Assembly (NCBI GenBank): GCA_033239525.1
Contig: BSYO01000008.1
Location: 13,399,294-13,463,293, forward strand
Direction of reading: 5' to 3'
From: Nepenthes gracilis
Lineage: Eukaryota > Streptophyta > Magnoliopsida > Caryophyllales > Nepenthaceae
Length of the DNA: 64,000 bases
In this document: piece by piece, positions 12,345 through 24,000 of the stretch
How the letters are laid out: every line of letters begins with the position of its first letter
Position numbering within the stretch: position 1 is the stretch's first letter
Program-made: the position numbers and the translations under genes
Notes under the pieces: model-generated
The model's database searches: none
What the model was told of the DNA's origin: nothing
The model's input: the letters and a program-made list of their open reading frames with translations, nothing else

Positions 12345-15300
12345 AGACCACCCACTACCACTGAAAATAGTTTTAGCGTTGTCAAGGATGTGTTGACACA
12401 TGGCAATTTTTATGCTCGAAGGATAACTTGATTGAGTCAAATTGGAATAGTAAAGCTATTTATACCGTTGTCATTGTTGGTGCCATTGTATAATTGAGCC
12501 GAACCCCTGCAACCATGCATGTGGACACCAAAACTGTGAAAAACTTGAAGTTGGAAACGCTGACCTCTAAATTTGAAGAGATTAGAATTGAATAAGATGA
12601 AACCTTCAATTAATTTTACACTAAGCACAATAACATTGTCAACTCAAGGTTCAATATTGATGAGAGAATTCTTGATACCAAACAATGTACCTACTACTTC
12701 TCCTGGGAACGATAGAGCTGATATGACTGTTACGATTTCTGGGAAGATTAGTCCCAAACCTAGGAATGAATCTCCTATGACTCAACCTGCATTTTTCCCT
12801 TGCAAAACTCAATCCTGGAATGTGTCTTCACTTAGATTTGTTCCTACATGTCACCCATGAGGCCAACATAGCCACATTCAACCTCATTTTAAGGAGCACT
12901 CATATCGAACACAATCAAATTCTGAAGCCTCTGCACCATGTTCAAACGATTGAGGATATGGTGACTAGACCAGGAGGGTCGAGACAGAGAAATGGTTGGA
13001 TGGAGTAGGCTGATAGAGCCAAGGGGGCATGTGATGCTCCTTGAGCAGCATTCTCCTACATGCATATGGCTCAAGATGCATCTTCAATTTTTGTAGATAT
13101 TATTCATGCATTAGGACATGCATCCTTTATTTTTTTTGTGTGCGCTTTTGTTTAGAAACTGTCAAAAGTAACAAATCTAACGAAAGTTGTTGAGTACGCT
13201 GGACCTGCAAAAATATTCAAATGCTTTTGTTCTTGATAATTTTGTTGGCACACTCCATGATTACAATTAGGTGCTCTTTAGATTTGTTGTTGTAGGCCTT
13301 GCTCTGCACACAATGTATTCAATTGATAGAGACTTGAACCCATGTGTGTAACTTGAGACGGCAATCAAAGGTGCATAAGACTGACCTTAGAATTGAATTG
13401 AACTCTAACCAGTAGAACATTATCTCATTCCAAGAAAAAGAAAATAAATAAAGAAAATAACAAAAAGAAAATTTTCCTCACAAATATCAAAAAGCAGACA
13501 GAGCAAAAAGGGAAAAAAAAAAGAAAGAGGAGAGAAAAAGGAAAAGTGGAGCATCTCAAAAGAATGGTTTAAAAGGAGAGATAAAGTTCCTAATGACATT
13601 GGATTTAACTTGTTTTATCTAAAAAATATGTTAAAGAGCACTGGAGAATATATTTAAATCTTGGGCATAATTCAAGGTTTTGAGTCTCCCTTGGATATGG
13701 TGTTTCACTGCATGACCTGCACTTTGCATGACTTTGACCTTTGACTTGCACCTGTGTGTTCTTCTAAAAGTGTGTTTTCACATCTCCGGCCTAAGTTTTG
13801 GGGAAATCATACTCAACTAAGTTTCCTGTGATTATGATGTTTTTGATGCTAAACAAATTTGTTGTAGCTTAGGTATGAAAATTGCATTTGCATTTTGTCT
13901 GTTAGGGTGGCCACTTGGGAGTGTTCTGCATTGGGTGTTCTTCATTGTATGTGTGCACCAATAGCACAAGTGTGCTTATCTCTGCATTTTTGCTCACTGT
14001 CATACTCGACCAAATCACAAAAAACAAAATCACACAGAGTTCACGCATTTTCTCTTCATATTTGGGCTTGTCATTTTCTTGTGTTCCTCAAGCAACTTGA
14101 GCTTTCTCTGGAGACATTCTATTCCATTTCCTATCATGAATCTTGATGTCTTCTATCTTCTCTTGTTGTTTTCTACCTTCCAATGACTGCTTATCCACAG
14201 ATTTAAGGTAAACCTTTAAAATCATGTGTTTACTTCTTGTCATCAATAGTTACTGTTTTCAGTTTGTACTTGTCATTCATCATGCCAGATTGATGCATTT
14301 TCATTTCATTTCTTAGAAATAACATATGCCCCTCCACTGGTTTTGAGACTTGTTGCCTTTGATTCATTTTAGATTTTTTAGAATAGTTCTGGACTCTAAG
14401 GGCTTTTTATTTTTCTTCTGCCATGCTCATGAAGAATGCTTGAGCTTACCTCTGTCATTCATGCAATTTTCGCACATGGGCTGCTCAATCTTCTCTGGGT
14501 TTGTGAGTTTTTTTTTTTTCTCTAAGTGTGTGCCTAATTGTTTCTACATTATTCTCATATTCCCTCGCACCAAAAATACTGCCAAGACAGGTCGTACTGA
14601 TGCTATTGATGGCTCCTGGTTTTTTAACAATTATGTGAAGGAATTTTCTTGGACACTTGTCCAACTGTTCTCTGTTGTTTGAACAAGGGGTGATTCTTAC
14701 ATAACTCACTCCTCCCATTCATCCATTTTTACTTCTAGGCAATGGGAGCTGATGTTGGTTGATCTTCTTCCTCCGTCTCGTACACTAGTCCAAGAATTTA
14801 ATTCAAACACTCATGATACTGCATCCAACCATTCTAGCACTATGGTTTTCCTATGAGGCCTGAGATTTAGGATCATTCCGTAAGTAATTAATCAGTCTCC
14901 AGATTCCCACTGATTTAGGGTGCTCACTATCCTTACAGTCCCAGCAGCACTCCGTCCAACAATGACATAGCCTCCTACCTTCTTGATAGGGCTACAACTT
15001 TTGACGGATGAGCTTTTCACACCCTGGAGCTCACTACTGAGCATATCATAGTTGGTTGAATCATGTTTACTAAGTTTTATCCCCTCGCACATGACCACAC
15101 TACCTTTCCCCCAGGGAGCTGTTTTTATATGACTTAATCAACCTTCTCCCATTGTGTCACATCATATACAGGTCCATGGATATGCACACAAACAATACAA
15201 GCTTCCCTTCGAATGCTTGATTCAACATCTTGTTTCAGAGCTTCAGATTCCCTTTCCTACCAGACCTTGCGTAAGGCCTGGGAAACCCATCAATTCTTCT

Positions 15301-16033
15301 ACTCTTCTACACAGTCATTCTCACCCTCAATTGATGATGCTATGACATGATGATCTGCATCCAGATTCCCTAGGGGTCGACCCTCCATGCAGCTGCATTG
15401 TTCGTCCTTATGGACCGTATTTCCCATCTTATCGATCAGCAGGTGCTTCCTTTGGCTGATGCATGTCCACTGTAGGATAACATACAGATTAGTCCATCTA
15501 TTACTCCCGATGTTAGGGAGATTAAGGATGACCTTGTTCAGCTCAGATCTCATACGGCCAACAGCGACGATGAGTCTGGTGACTACAATGAGTGGATTCT
15601 AGTAGAGTTTTAGGCGGGAGTAGCTGTAGTATTTCAGGGATAGTTAGTAGGGTACTAGTTGTTTTGGGTAGGAGTAGTTTTAGTATTTCAGGAGTAGTTA
15701 GTAGTTTGTACTTGGTTCTCAAAGCATGGCTTAAAACTGCATTTGATGTCCTTTTTTGCATAGTTTTTAAACAATTTTTTTTATTATCTCCATTTATGAC
15801 TGTGTTTTACCAATGTTTTGCAGAGTTCTTATTTCTTGTTTTCTCTGAGCATACTAGACAGTATTGAGTTTGCCATATTGTGCAGGATACAAACATCTTA
15901 TCTCTCATTCAAGTTCAATTAATCTAGAGTTTAGGTTTCCATGCAGATTCTATTATGTTGTATTTTGTTTTATCATGAAATTGCCTATTATGTTGTATAT
16001 TGTTTTATCATGAAATCGCCAAGTGGAGAGATT
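12345..16033. other. Non-LTR interior of unknown identity, no recognisable gene
   Basis: This stretch separates gypsy 1 from the second LTR-like repeat. Short plus-strand ORFs (for example 12573-12860 and 14350-14682) do not resemble known families. A coding-looking frame ends at a TAG at 15611 with an acidic tail (SDDESGDYNEWILVEF) and then an untranslated-looking GTAGTAG-rich stretch. A purine-rich block spans 13430-13560. A tract AAGTGGAGAGATT (16021-16033) directly precedes TGTTAGG, as a retroelement polypurine tract would. It could be the interior of a non-autonomous LTR element. Confidence 0.4.
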
Positions 16034-16740
16034 TGTTAGGCCTGTTGATTGGCCAATTCCGTGACAAAATGTTGTATTTAAATCTTCACTCTAGAACTTG
16101 AGTGTCTGAATGTTCAACTCTATGTATGTGTAAAGTTGGCTAGAGCATTTAAGTACCCGAGAGGATTTGCTTGAGCATTACAATGTCTGATGAGGTTTGC
16201 TTGAAGTTATCTTGAATGAAGCTCAAGCATGATTTCACCCAAGAGCACTGTTATTGGTTGTTGCTTGAAGTTCATGCGAAGCATACTTAGAAATGCAGAG
16301 CCCAAATGAGTTCGCCAATATTGCACCTGACTTTTGCTTGAGATGAAATCACCTAAGAACCCTTGCTTGAGTTTCACTTGATGTTCACTCATGCTGCAAA
16401 TGGTCAGTAAGACTTCGCTCAAAGTTCAAGTGATGTAAACATAAGACAATTTTCTCCACTATGCACTGTTATACACAACTAGTTTGATTGATAATTTCCT
16501 ACATATTTTGGGCCTCAACTCCTTCAAATTGACACAAAGACTGAATATATCATTATTTACGATCTCCAGAGTGCCCCATGGGTACATAGTTGTGCTGCCA
16601 TAAAAACACTTCAGAGATTTCTAGATCGCCATGATAGCCTATTTTTGAAACCTACAAAATTATCTCATCCACAACATTTAAACACTTGACCCAAACATGT
16701 TAGCCTTCAAAGTTCTGTAAATAGCAAGGGCATCGGATTT
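16034..16740 (+). repeat. LTR-like dispersed repeat, copy 2
   Basis: Starts TGTTAGGCC after a purine-rich tract and is related in order and orientation to 2522-3430. It lacks the internal duplication seen in that copy. If the two are LTRs of one element, that element spans about 14.2 kb with gypsy 1 nested in it. If the phytochrome's last exon lies further downstream, the whole element sits in that gene's intron 3. Confidence 0.55.
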
Positions 16741-18178
16741 GTAATGGTGTCAGGAACATTCATTCAGGGCAATTCACTCAAGGGCAGAGGCTCTGATTTC
16801 ACAGCAGGAGTGCACATTAACAAGTTCTTAAGAAAGTCATCAATCTGCAATTATTCAGCTACCGTCTAGTGCGTAGAGTTTTCCAATCGTCAAACCAAAT
16901 TGTGCATCTTTTACAATTTTGTACACTGATATTTATCTTGTTGAACATGCGAACTTGATGTTTTGCATCCTTATAATCTATAACCATGAATTATATACAT
17001 GTATCAAATTTTCAAGATTAACTTTTTGTGCTTTGTGTTCACCTACTCATCCCTCTAGGTATAATTGGTTCTAAATCACATTTTTACATAAATAACTCAA
17101 AAATTAAAAGAAGACAATTGTAAGATAAGTTATACTATGTCAACTAGAAGATTATGTAATTAAGAAAACAAACAACACAAACAGAAGTAAATTAGATATT
17201 AAGATGGAAGAATACACTTGTAGCAGATAAGGAGCAGCATCTATAGAAGAAAAAGGATGAGATGTTTAAGATGGTTCAAACATCTAAATTGTAGGAAGAG
17301 AAAAGCTGTTTTGGTTGAGACCATAGGCAATAAGAAATGGGGAGACCTAAAAAAAGGAACCAGGTATAAAAAAAAAAAGATTTGAGATCACTGCTACGAC
17401 TTTGAAATGATGGTACTCTAAACTAAGTAGAATGGTGGAAAAGGAAATAACTGTGAGACTCAAAAAGCTATGTTGTTGTTCCTGTTGTAGATTCCACCAA
17501 CGTCTCTATTGTTCACTACTGACAATGCTATGTATCATAATAATCTCCACACTCCACTAACAAAACTGAATTTCCCCGGTCAACTAGAAAGCAACTGATT
17601 TCTCGCTTTGTTTTCCCCCCTTCCATAAGGCAAATCTTTGTCCTCTGAACATGAATCCTTTAACACATCAGAAAACTAAATACTTAATCCTCTTTAAATA
17701 ACAAAGAAAAAACTCAAGCCTAATTTCAATTCTTCTCAACTCTTGCACTGACTGCATTAGAGCTGAGACCCATAATTGGGCACACTTCCTGTTGCTGCCC
17801 ATTTTTGTCACAAATGATACCATCTAAGCCAGAAGCTCATTCAAAAGGAATATCAAACATATTTTTATCTATACTGGCATCTTTTTAAAGAAAAGAAAGG
17901 GAAAAAAAATCTACAAACTAATACACACAACTCAAAGAAGCACATGCATTCAGTTCATTTCAGTCAATGATGAACCAAAAGAAAAAATAAAAATTTTCAG
18001 GTCCAGTAAAGACACTATACCCAATGCCCAAGAATCAATTAAGCTATTTTCATTAAAATTAAAAAAAAAAAAAACACACACACACACACACTAAATGCAG
18101 CAGTTAGAATTTCTCATTGCATAAAAGCTGGGCAAGTGGTTGCTCAGAATTCAAAGAACAGGCATGAGGAAGGCATAC
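16741..18178 (-). other. Start of phytochrome intron 3 / gene-proximal non-coding DNA
   Basis: This DNA lies 3' of phytochrome exon 3. I searched the minus strand for the final ATPase-domain exon (glycine-rich GLGL-type box, HSSRW-type motif) and saw none. It contains an (A)n(CA)n microsatellite at 18060-18090 and A-rich tracts at 17370 and 17890, with no gene. Confidence 0.5.
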
Positions 18179-18472
18179 CTGAACTCTGTATGCACTACAG
18201 TTACTCCATCAGAAATTTTCTTCAGCTTGGCTCTAACATGAATCTCCACCCAACCACCTGGAGATGGCGCACAGCGCACCATATTCAGCAAGAAATCTGC
18301 CAAGACTTGCTGAATTCTTACTTGATCACCATAAACAGCAAATGTCTTGATTTCATCAGGAATATCCCTAATCAACTGCAGGCCTCTTTCCCTCAGGGAT
18401 ATCATCACTTGGCTAACAACTGCATTTATGACACTTTCTATCAAAAATTCAGCCTTCTCCAGCTCCAGAAAT
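18179..18472 (-). CDS. PHYB: Phytochrome exon 3 (kinase-related domain continuing toward the ATPase fold)
   Basis: A 294-nt exon with acceptor GTTAG|ATTTCT and donor TTCAG|GTATGC. It encodes [58 protein letters not shown] and [17 protein letters not shown], ending in HTEF plus two bases of the next codon. This corresponds to the N-box region of the ATPase fold. The usual next exon would supply the glycine-rich boxes and C-terminus. The length and phase are those expected for the third coding exon of plant phytochromes. Confidence 0.93.
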
Positions 18473-21067
18473 CTAACACCAAAAAACATTTGTGAGATTA
18501 AATTAAGGCTTTCTCATTACTAAATTATAGCTGGACATTAGTTTAGCAAGGCACTTGAGCATTCAACAGTGCAGTAAACAAAGCAGAGACAACAAAACAA
18601 CTATGTGATGATGTTTTAAGATAGAAAAGAAATTTAAATGGCATTTCCATTTTAACTCTCTCCTTGAATGAAAAAATAAGCGAGTGGTTATAGTGGAATT
18701 ACTACAGAAACAGCCTGTTAGGAGGAAGAAATTTTTTCTTTTGCATCATACTACAGTGAAGAGACAGAAGACACACAAGCTGTGCATAAACTCAAATATG
18801 CACACAGTGGTACATGTGGGCATTGCAGTTGGTGGTGCATTCAAAACAAATCAAGGAAGTCATAATGGTATGATGACAACACCAAAATCTAGAAAAGGGA
18901 TGGCCTAGTGTATGATGCTCCTACTGTTGGGTTTAAAGATGTTACACGCATGCAAAGAGGTTGTTTCAAAATCATAATGTAAGAACCTTACCATTATGCC
19001 AAAACTTATCCGTGCACAAGTGCAATGCTAACTAAAACCACGAGATGAAGATGTCATTGGGGAGTCCAATAGACCGGAGTCAATACATGCAAAGGCAAAT
19101 ACAAACAGAAACAAAGACACACTGACCCCCACTCACAGCTGAGATTGTGTCAAAAGTTGTCAAGCACAGGAGACCCTAAGGATGTGGTTCACAGCAAATC
19201 CATAGTAAAGATGCCCCATAGATTATGCAGCATTCTTCCAATGACAAATTATCTTTGAGTCCACCCTTCCCCCAACAACAAAAAAAAAAAAAAAAAAACT
19301 GTATGTAAGAAATTGAGTCCCTGTAATTAGTATCACAGAGATGCAGTCATCCGATGTTCTATCTCAAATGAAGCTGCACTTAGTCTATCATAAAGCCCAG
19401 TTTCTTCACTCCTAAACATATCCCAGTCTACTCAATCACAACTAGTAATATGTGGATGCTGCTGCGCAGGGTTTATCACATATGCCCTAGATTTCTTTTC
19501 CTGAAGAACACTTAAACTGAGTGATGCACTTTGAAGTGCAGTCATAGTAACACAGCTCGTTTATTGTAGATCATGCATAACCATAGCATGAACTTCTGAT
19601 GGGAAATTCAGGGTAGCCCATTAGTGGGCTAGCCACTTGTAAAATGGAAGAAATGTCCAATGAATCATACAGAGCTAAAATCTGTGGCATTAGGGGGACA
19701 GCCTTGAATGTCACTGTCCTATCCATCATCCATGCTAACAAGACCAGACAAGAATAGATTGATGGATAGGTGTCACGTCATTTGATGGTGTTCAAAATGG
19801 TGTCTCCCATACATTTCTCCAGACTATTGTACTTAATCCCAAATGCCTAAATCCCCAGATAAAAGATCCAAAGAATTGTTTTATCAATAACATTATCATG
19901 ATTGAAATCATCAAACTGCAAGAAATGGACTAGCACCAGACTTACCCATCCTCTATGTTTTCCATATGAACATCTCCTAAAATCTTCTGAATTTGCTTCT
20001 CGCAAGCAGCACAAGTTTCAAGAAACTGCTTCTGATCATCAGTCAAGTCTGTAGCCTCCAAAAGTGAGTTTGTAAAGCATATGCCACTCAAAGGATTCTT
20101 TATTTCTTGGCAAAGGTAAGCTAATTCTTTCATGCTTGTAAATCGTTTCTTCTCCTGCTCCCTCTGCACTCTAAAAGCCTGCTGCAATTCAGGACTTGCT
20201 ATCTGCATGAAGCAGAAGGCTCCAATAATATGGCCATCCATCTTAACTCGCTTATTCGCTGTCAATAAAGCTTGCACATATTTACCATTCCGATCAAAGA
20301 ATGCAAAAGGGAACTTATCAGTTTCCTGGCCTCCAATTGCACTATGCAAAACAATCATGAATTTGGTCAAAGCATCTGGACCCTTAAGCCGACAGCAACT
20401 ACCAAAAACCTCCCCAACCAACATCTTTCCAATCACATCTCCTCTGCTCCATCCAGTGAGATTTTCCATGGCCGTGTTCCACTCAGTGCAAAATGTATTC
20501 TCATCTGAAGCAAAAATAGGTGGGATTAAAGGATTTGGACTGTGAACTATAGCCTTGTAATCACCCTGAATGTTAACGAATTTATCCATCACAAGTTTCT
20601 GACCCGTAACATCCTGACCAGCAAAGCAGACTCCAACTATATTGCTTGTATAATCTTTGCTGGAGCAAGCATTTACAACAACATAAACAGCCTCATTCTG
20701 CTGTTGCAAGCCAAATGTCCTCAGCTTTATCTCTACATTTTTATCTTCTTCACCTGCATCATTAAGACATAGGTGAATTACCTAATTCTCAGGGTTTTAC
20801 ATCTAAATAGAACCTTCACCATGAAAATATATAAGCAAATAAATCACTTTCCCTTTCTATTAATAAAAAATGACAAATATATGTATATATGTGTATGTAT
20901 ATATGTATATATGTGTATGTATGTATATGCATATATGTATGTATGTATATGCATATATGTATGTATGTATACGCATATATGTATATATGTATGTATCTGC
21001 ATATATGTATGTGTATGCATATATGTATGTGTATGTGTATGCATATGTGTATGTGTATGTGTATGTA

Positions 21068-21098
<31 letters not shown>

Positions 21099-24000
21099 GT
21101 GTGGCAATCCTAGGGAGATTAATTGTACTAGGGTTGTTCACTGTGAAGGTGGACCTTGGTGGTGGAATGGTAGGGATGTTCAATGAAGAACTGGAGGCCA
21201 TCAGTTCAAATCATGAAAATGCATGAGTAAGGTTGGGCACATATAACCTCTCCCAAGCCTTGTCCACTAGATCACCCTACTTATGGTGGCTCACTACCCA
21301 CTTGTCCAGGTCATTTCACGAGTTCAATTGTCACCAAATCCCTTTTTCCCATCTAAACTTATGCTTTCGTAGTTATGAAGATTGGGACATAATTCACATG
21401 ACTCTTGTAATATCTCTCAGTTTTGTTAATTCAGTGGTTTGCTCTATATAAGAATTAATACACATTGACAATAATAAGATCCTTTCTTTCGGCCCAACAA
21501 CACCGTAAGGTTGAACATCCTTTACAGCAAGGGCAAGGTCACTTTTGTAACAAGATAATCAGCATTGATAATCATCTTTATATATGGTGATCCCTATCTA
21601 TTATTTCTGCTCCTGCAGCACATCAGATAATCAGTTCCATAAATCAAAAGAACTTTAGTATGTTGGTGTCAATTTGTATTAATGATGCAAGTATACAGAC
21701 ATACATATGAGGTACCAGCATTGAACAGTTCGTAGGATGTTCAAATTCTGTAAGGGCTGTCATGTTTTAGTAGCTATCTAGACCAATCAAGGACAAGTAA
21801 AATTTTGACTAGTTATACAACAGATAACACTGATTTACCAAAGCTATGAGAATGTTTTACAAATGAAACATCATCGCATATTCTGTGAAAGAGATCAATG
21901 GTGAAGTAACTTCCTCAAATTAAATCTAAAATCCTTCTCATAATATATACATTCGTTGGAATATAATATTTTAAGAGGGAAAAGAAAGACAAAAGGTTTT
22001 AATTCTTTTACACAAATGCACCAAACTGCAAGACCATTAGTTACCCATCCACTTCATCATTTTTCATTCCCCCAACAATGAAATCACCAGTTCTTCTCAA
22101 TGCATAAACTTTATCCAGAGGCAGTGTCCACAATCACAGAACGTTTAAGCTTTCTTCCATCTTCTTCCCTTGCTTCCTATCTTATCCTATTCAATTTCCC
22201 ACGCTGATTAATATGAGAAATAAACAAATAATCAATCATTTACCTCATATGCAAGCCCCCAACCTTTTTCTTAGCACTATATAATCCCAGAACCTTCTTC
22301 AGGCTGTAACTATCCTTTTGTGAGCCTTGTTAATTATTTCTTTTTTGCCACCATCATTGCCCTGGTTACATTTGCTGAAAGATTTATATAGCTATAAACT
22401 CACCTTAGACTGCCCCTTTTTGTTGGTGTTTTGTTGTTGGCTATGAAGCACAGACACCAACACGGGACATGGACACGACACACTATTTTTTAAAAATTAA
22501 GGACACAATACGTTAAAGACACGTAAATTAAAATTATGGTTTATAATTTTTTAAATTGATGAACACTACTTTTTTGAATTATAATTAAATTTTTTAAATT
22601 ATCATTACCAATTTAAAACAATAATTAAATTATTATGAATTCTGAGCCAACTTTTTTAATTTAAAAAAAAAAATAATTTTGCATGCTTATAAAATCATAT
22701 TTTCATAAATAATAAAAAATTATAGAAAATCTAGCTTAGCTTATACACAGTATAAGATTATGAAAAATACATATTTATATATAAATAAAGAGTAGATAGC
22801 TAAAATTCAAAATGATAATAAAGTTGACAAATTTCCCAAGGAGGATCAGGGATCCTACTTTTTGTTTTAGGGCTGTCGGATGAAGCCAACGGCCCACATT
22901 TTTTATAATTTTTTTTAACTTTCGTTCTCCTTCATATTATATGCAAACATAATATCAATGTCTCTCTCTCTCTCTCTCCAGTAACTTCTCTCTGCACAGC
23001 TGCTTCCTCCATCTCTCTCTTCATATATTATCAACAGCGACCCTTTTTACCTCCTTGCCATCCCAATTGTTCTCTTGGAGTGATGCTCAGCCTCCAATAA
23101 GATCAGGCCAGCTGCCAGACGTAGGAGATTGATGATCCTGTAGAGTTTAGTTTCATGGTCTCCACTAATTAGGGTTTTTGATTGAGCGGATTCATAAAGC
23201 TCTTTATCTATTTCTTTGTCGGTTTCTATGAGCTTCCATGACTTCTTTCCGTCAAGATTCGACTAAAAAAATACAACTAGAACCCTACACGAACAACACC
23301 ACTGATGGAAACTCTGTGGAAATGGTGAGGGTTATAAATAGAGGTGCGCGGAAATCATGAGGGTTGTTCGAGATTGTGCAGTCATGGTCACCACCATTGT
23401 TCTGAAACGGAGGGAATGTCGTTGTCGTTCGCCATTCCATAACGTATCGGGCGTGTCCATAAATGGTGAAGGCTTTCGTTTCCCTCTCTAACTCTTTCTA
23501 TCCCCCGCTCTCTCTGCAAGATGGTGTGCTTTCGAAATGTGTCCATAGTGCATTGGACATGTCCGGGACATGTCCAAATGTGTTGAGATGTATTCGGAGC
23601 ATTTCCAAACTTGTTGGGACATGTTCGGAGCGTATCCAAAACGTTTTAGAATGAAAAAATAAATTTAAATATGTCAAAGCATGTCCAACACATATCCCAA
23701 CGTGTTCGAGGCGTGTCGATAACCGATACATATCGGACACCGACACTTTGAGTTTGAGAGAGTGTCCGTGCTTCATAGGTTGGGGGGGGGGGGCCATCAC
23801 TCGTATATCTGAGACTGACCATAATTTTTTGGGATGCAAGGAAATTACCAGTCAAAGCATGATCCAAAAGCTTTTCAACAGTTTCTTCAGATTCCTTGTG
23901 AACAAGGTCATGAACCAGAGACTTTCCCATGGCTTCCTCAACAGAGAGCCCTGTCAACTCTGCAACATTTGCATTCCACCCATTTATGCGCCCAACAGAA

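Larger units (their letters stand above)
20754..23848 (-). other. Phytochrome intron 1 (about 3.1 kb, TE-loaded)
   Basis: The GT...AG ends fit exons 1 and 2. The length is inflated by a TIR element (22441-23778) that ends only 70 bp from the donor site, a probable SINE (21150-21330) and a TATG microsatellite (20877-21104). The remainder, 21340-22440, is AT-rich with no gene seen. Confidence 0.85.

Noticed and set aside
20132..20545. 137-codon plus-strand ORF
   Set aside because: It is the exact antisense of phytochrome exon 2.
20773..21226. Long overlapping ORFs rich in Met/Tyr/Cys/Val and His/Thr/Tyr on both strands
   Set aside because: They are translations of the TATG microsatellite inside phytochrome intron 1.
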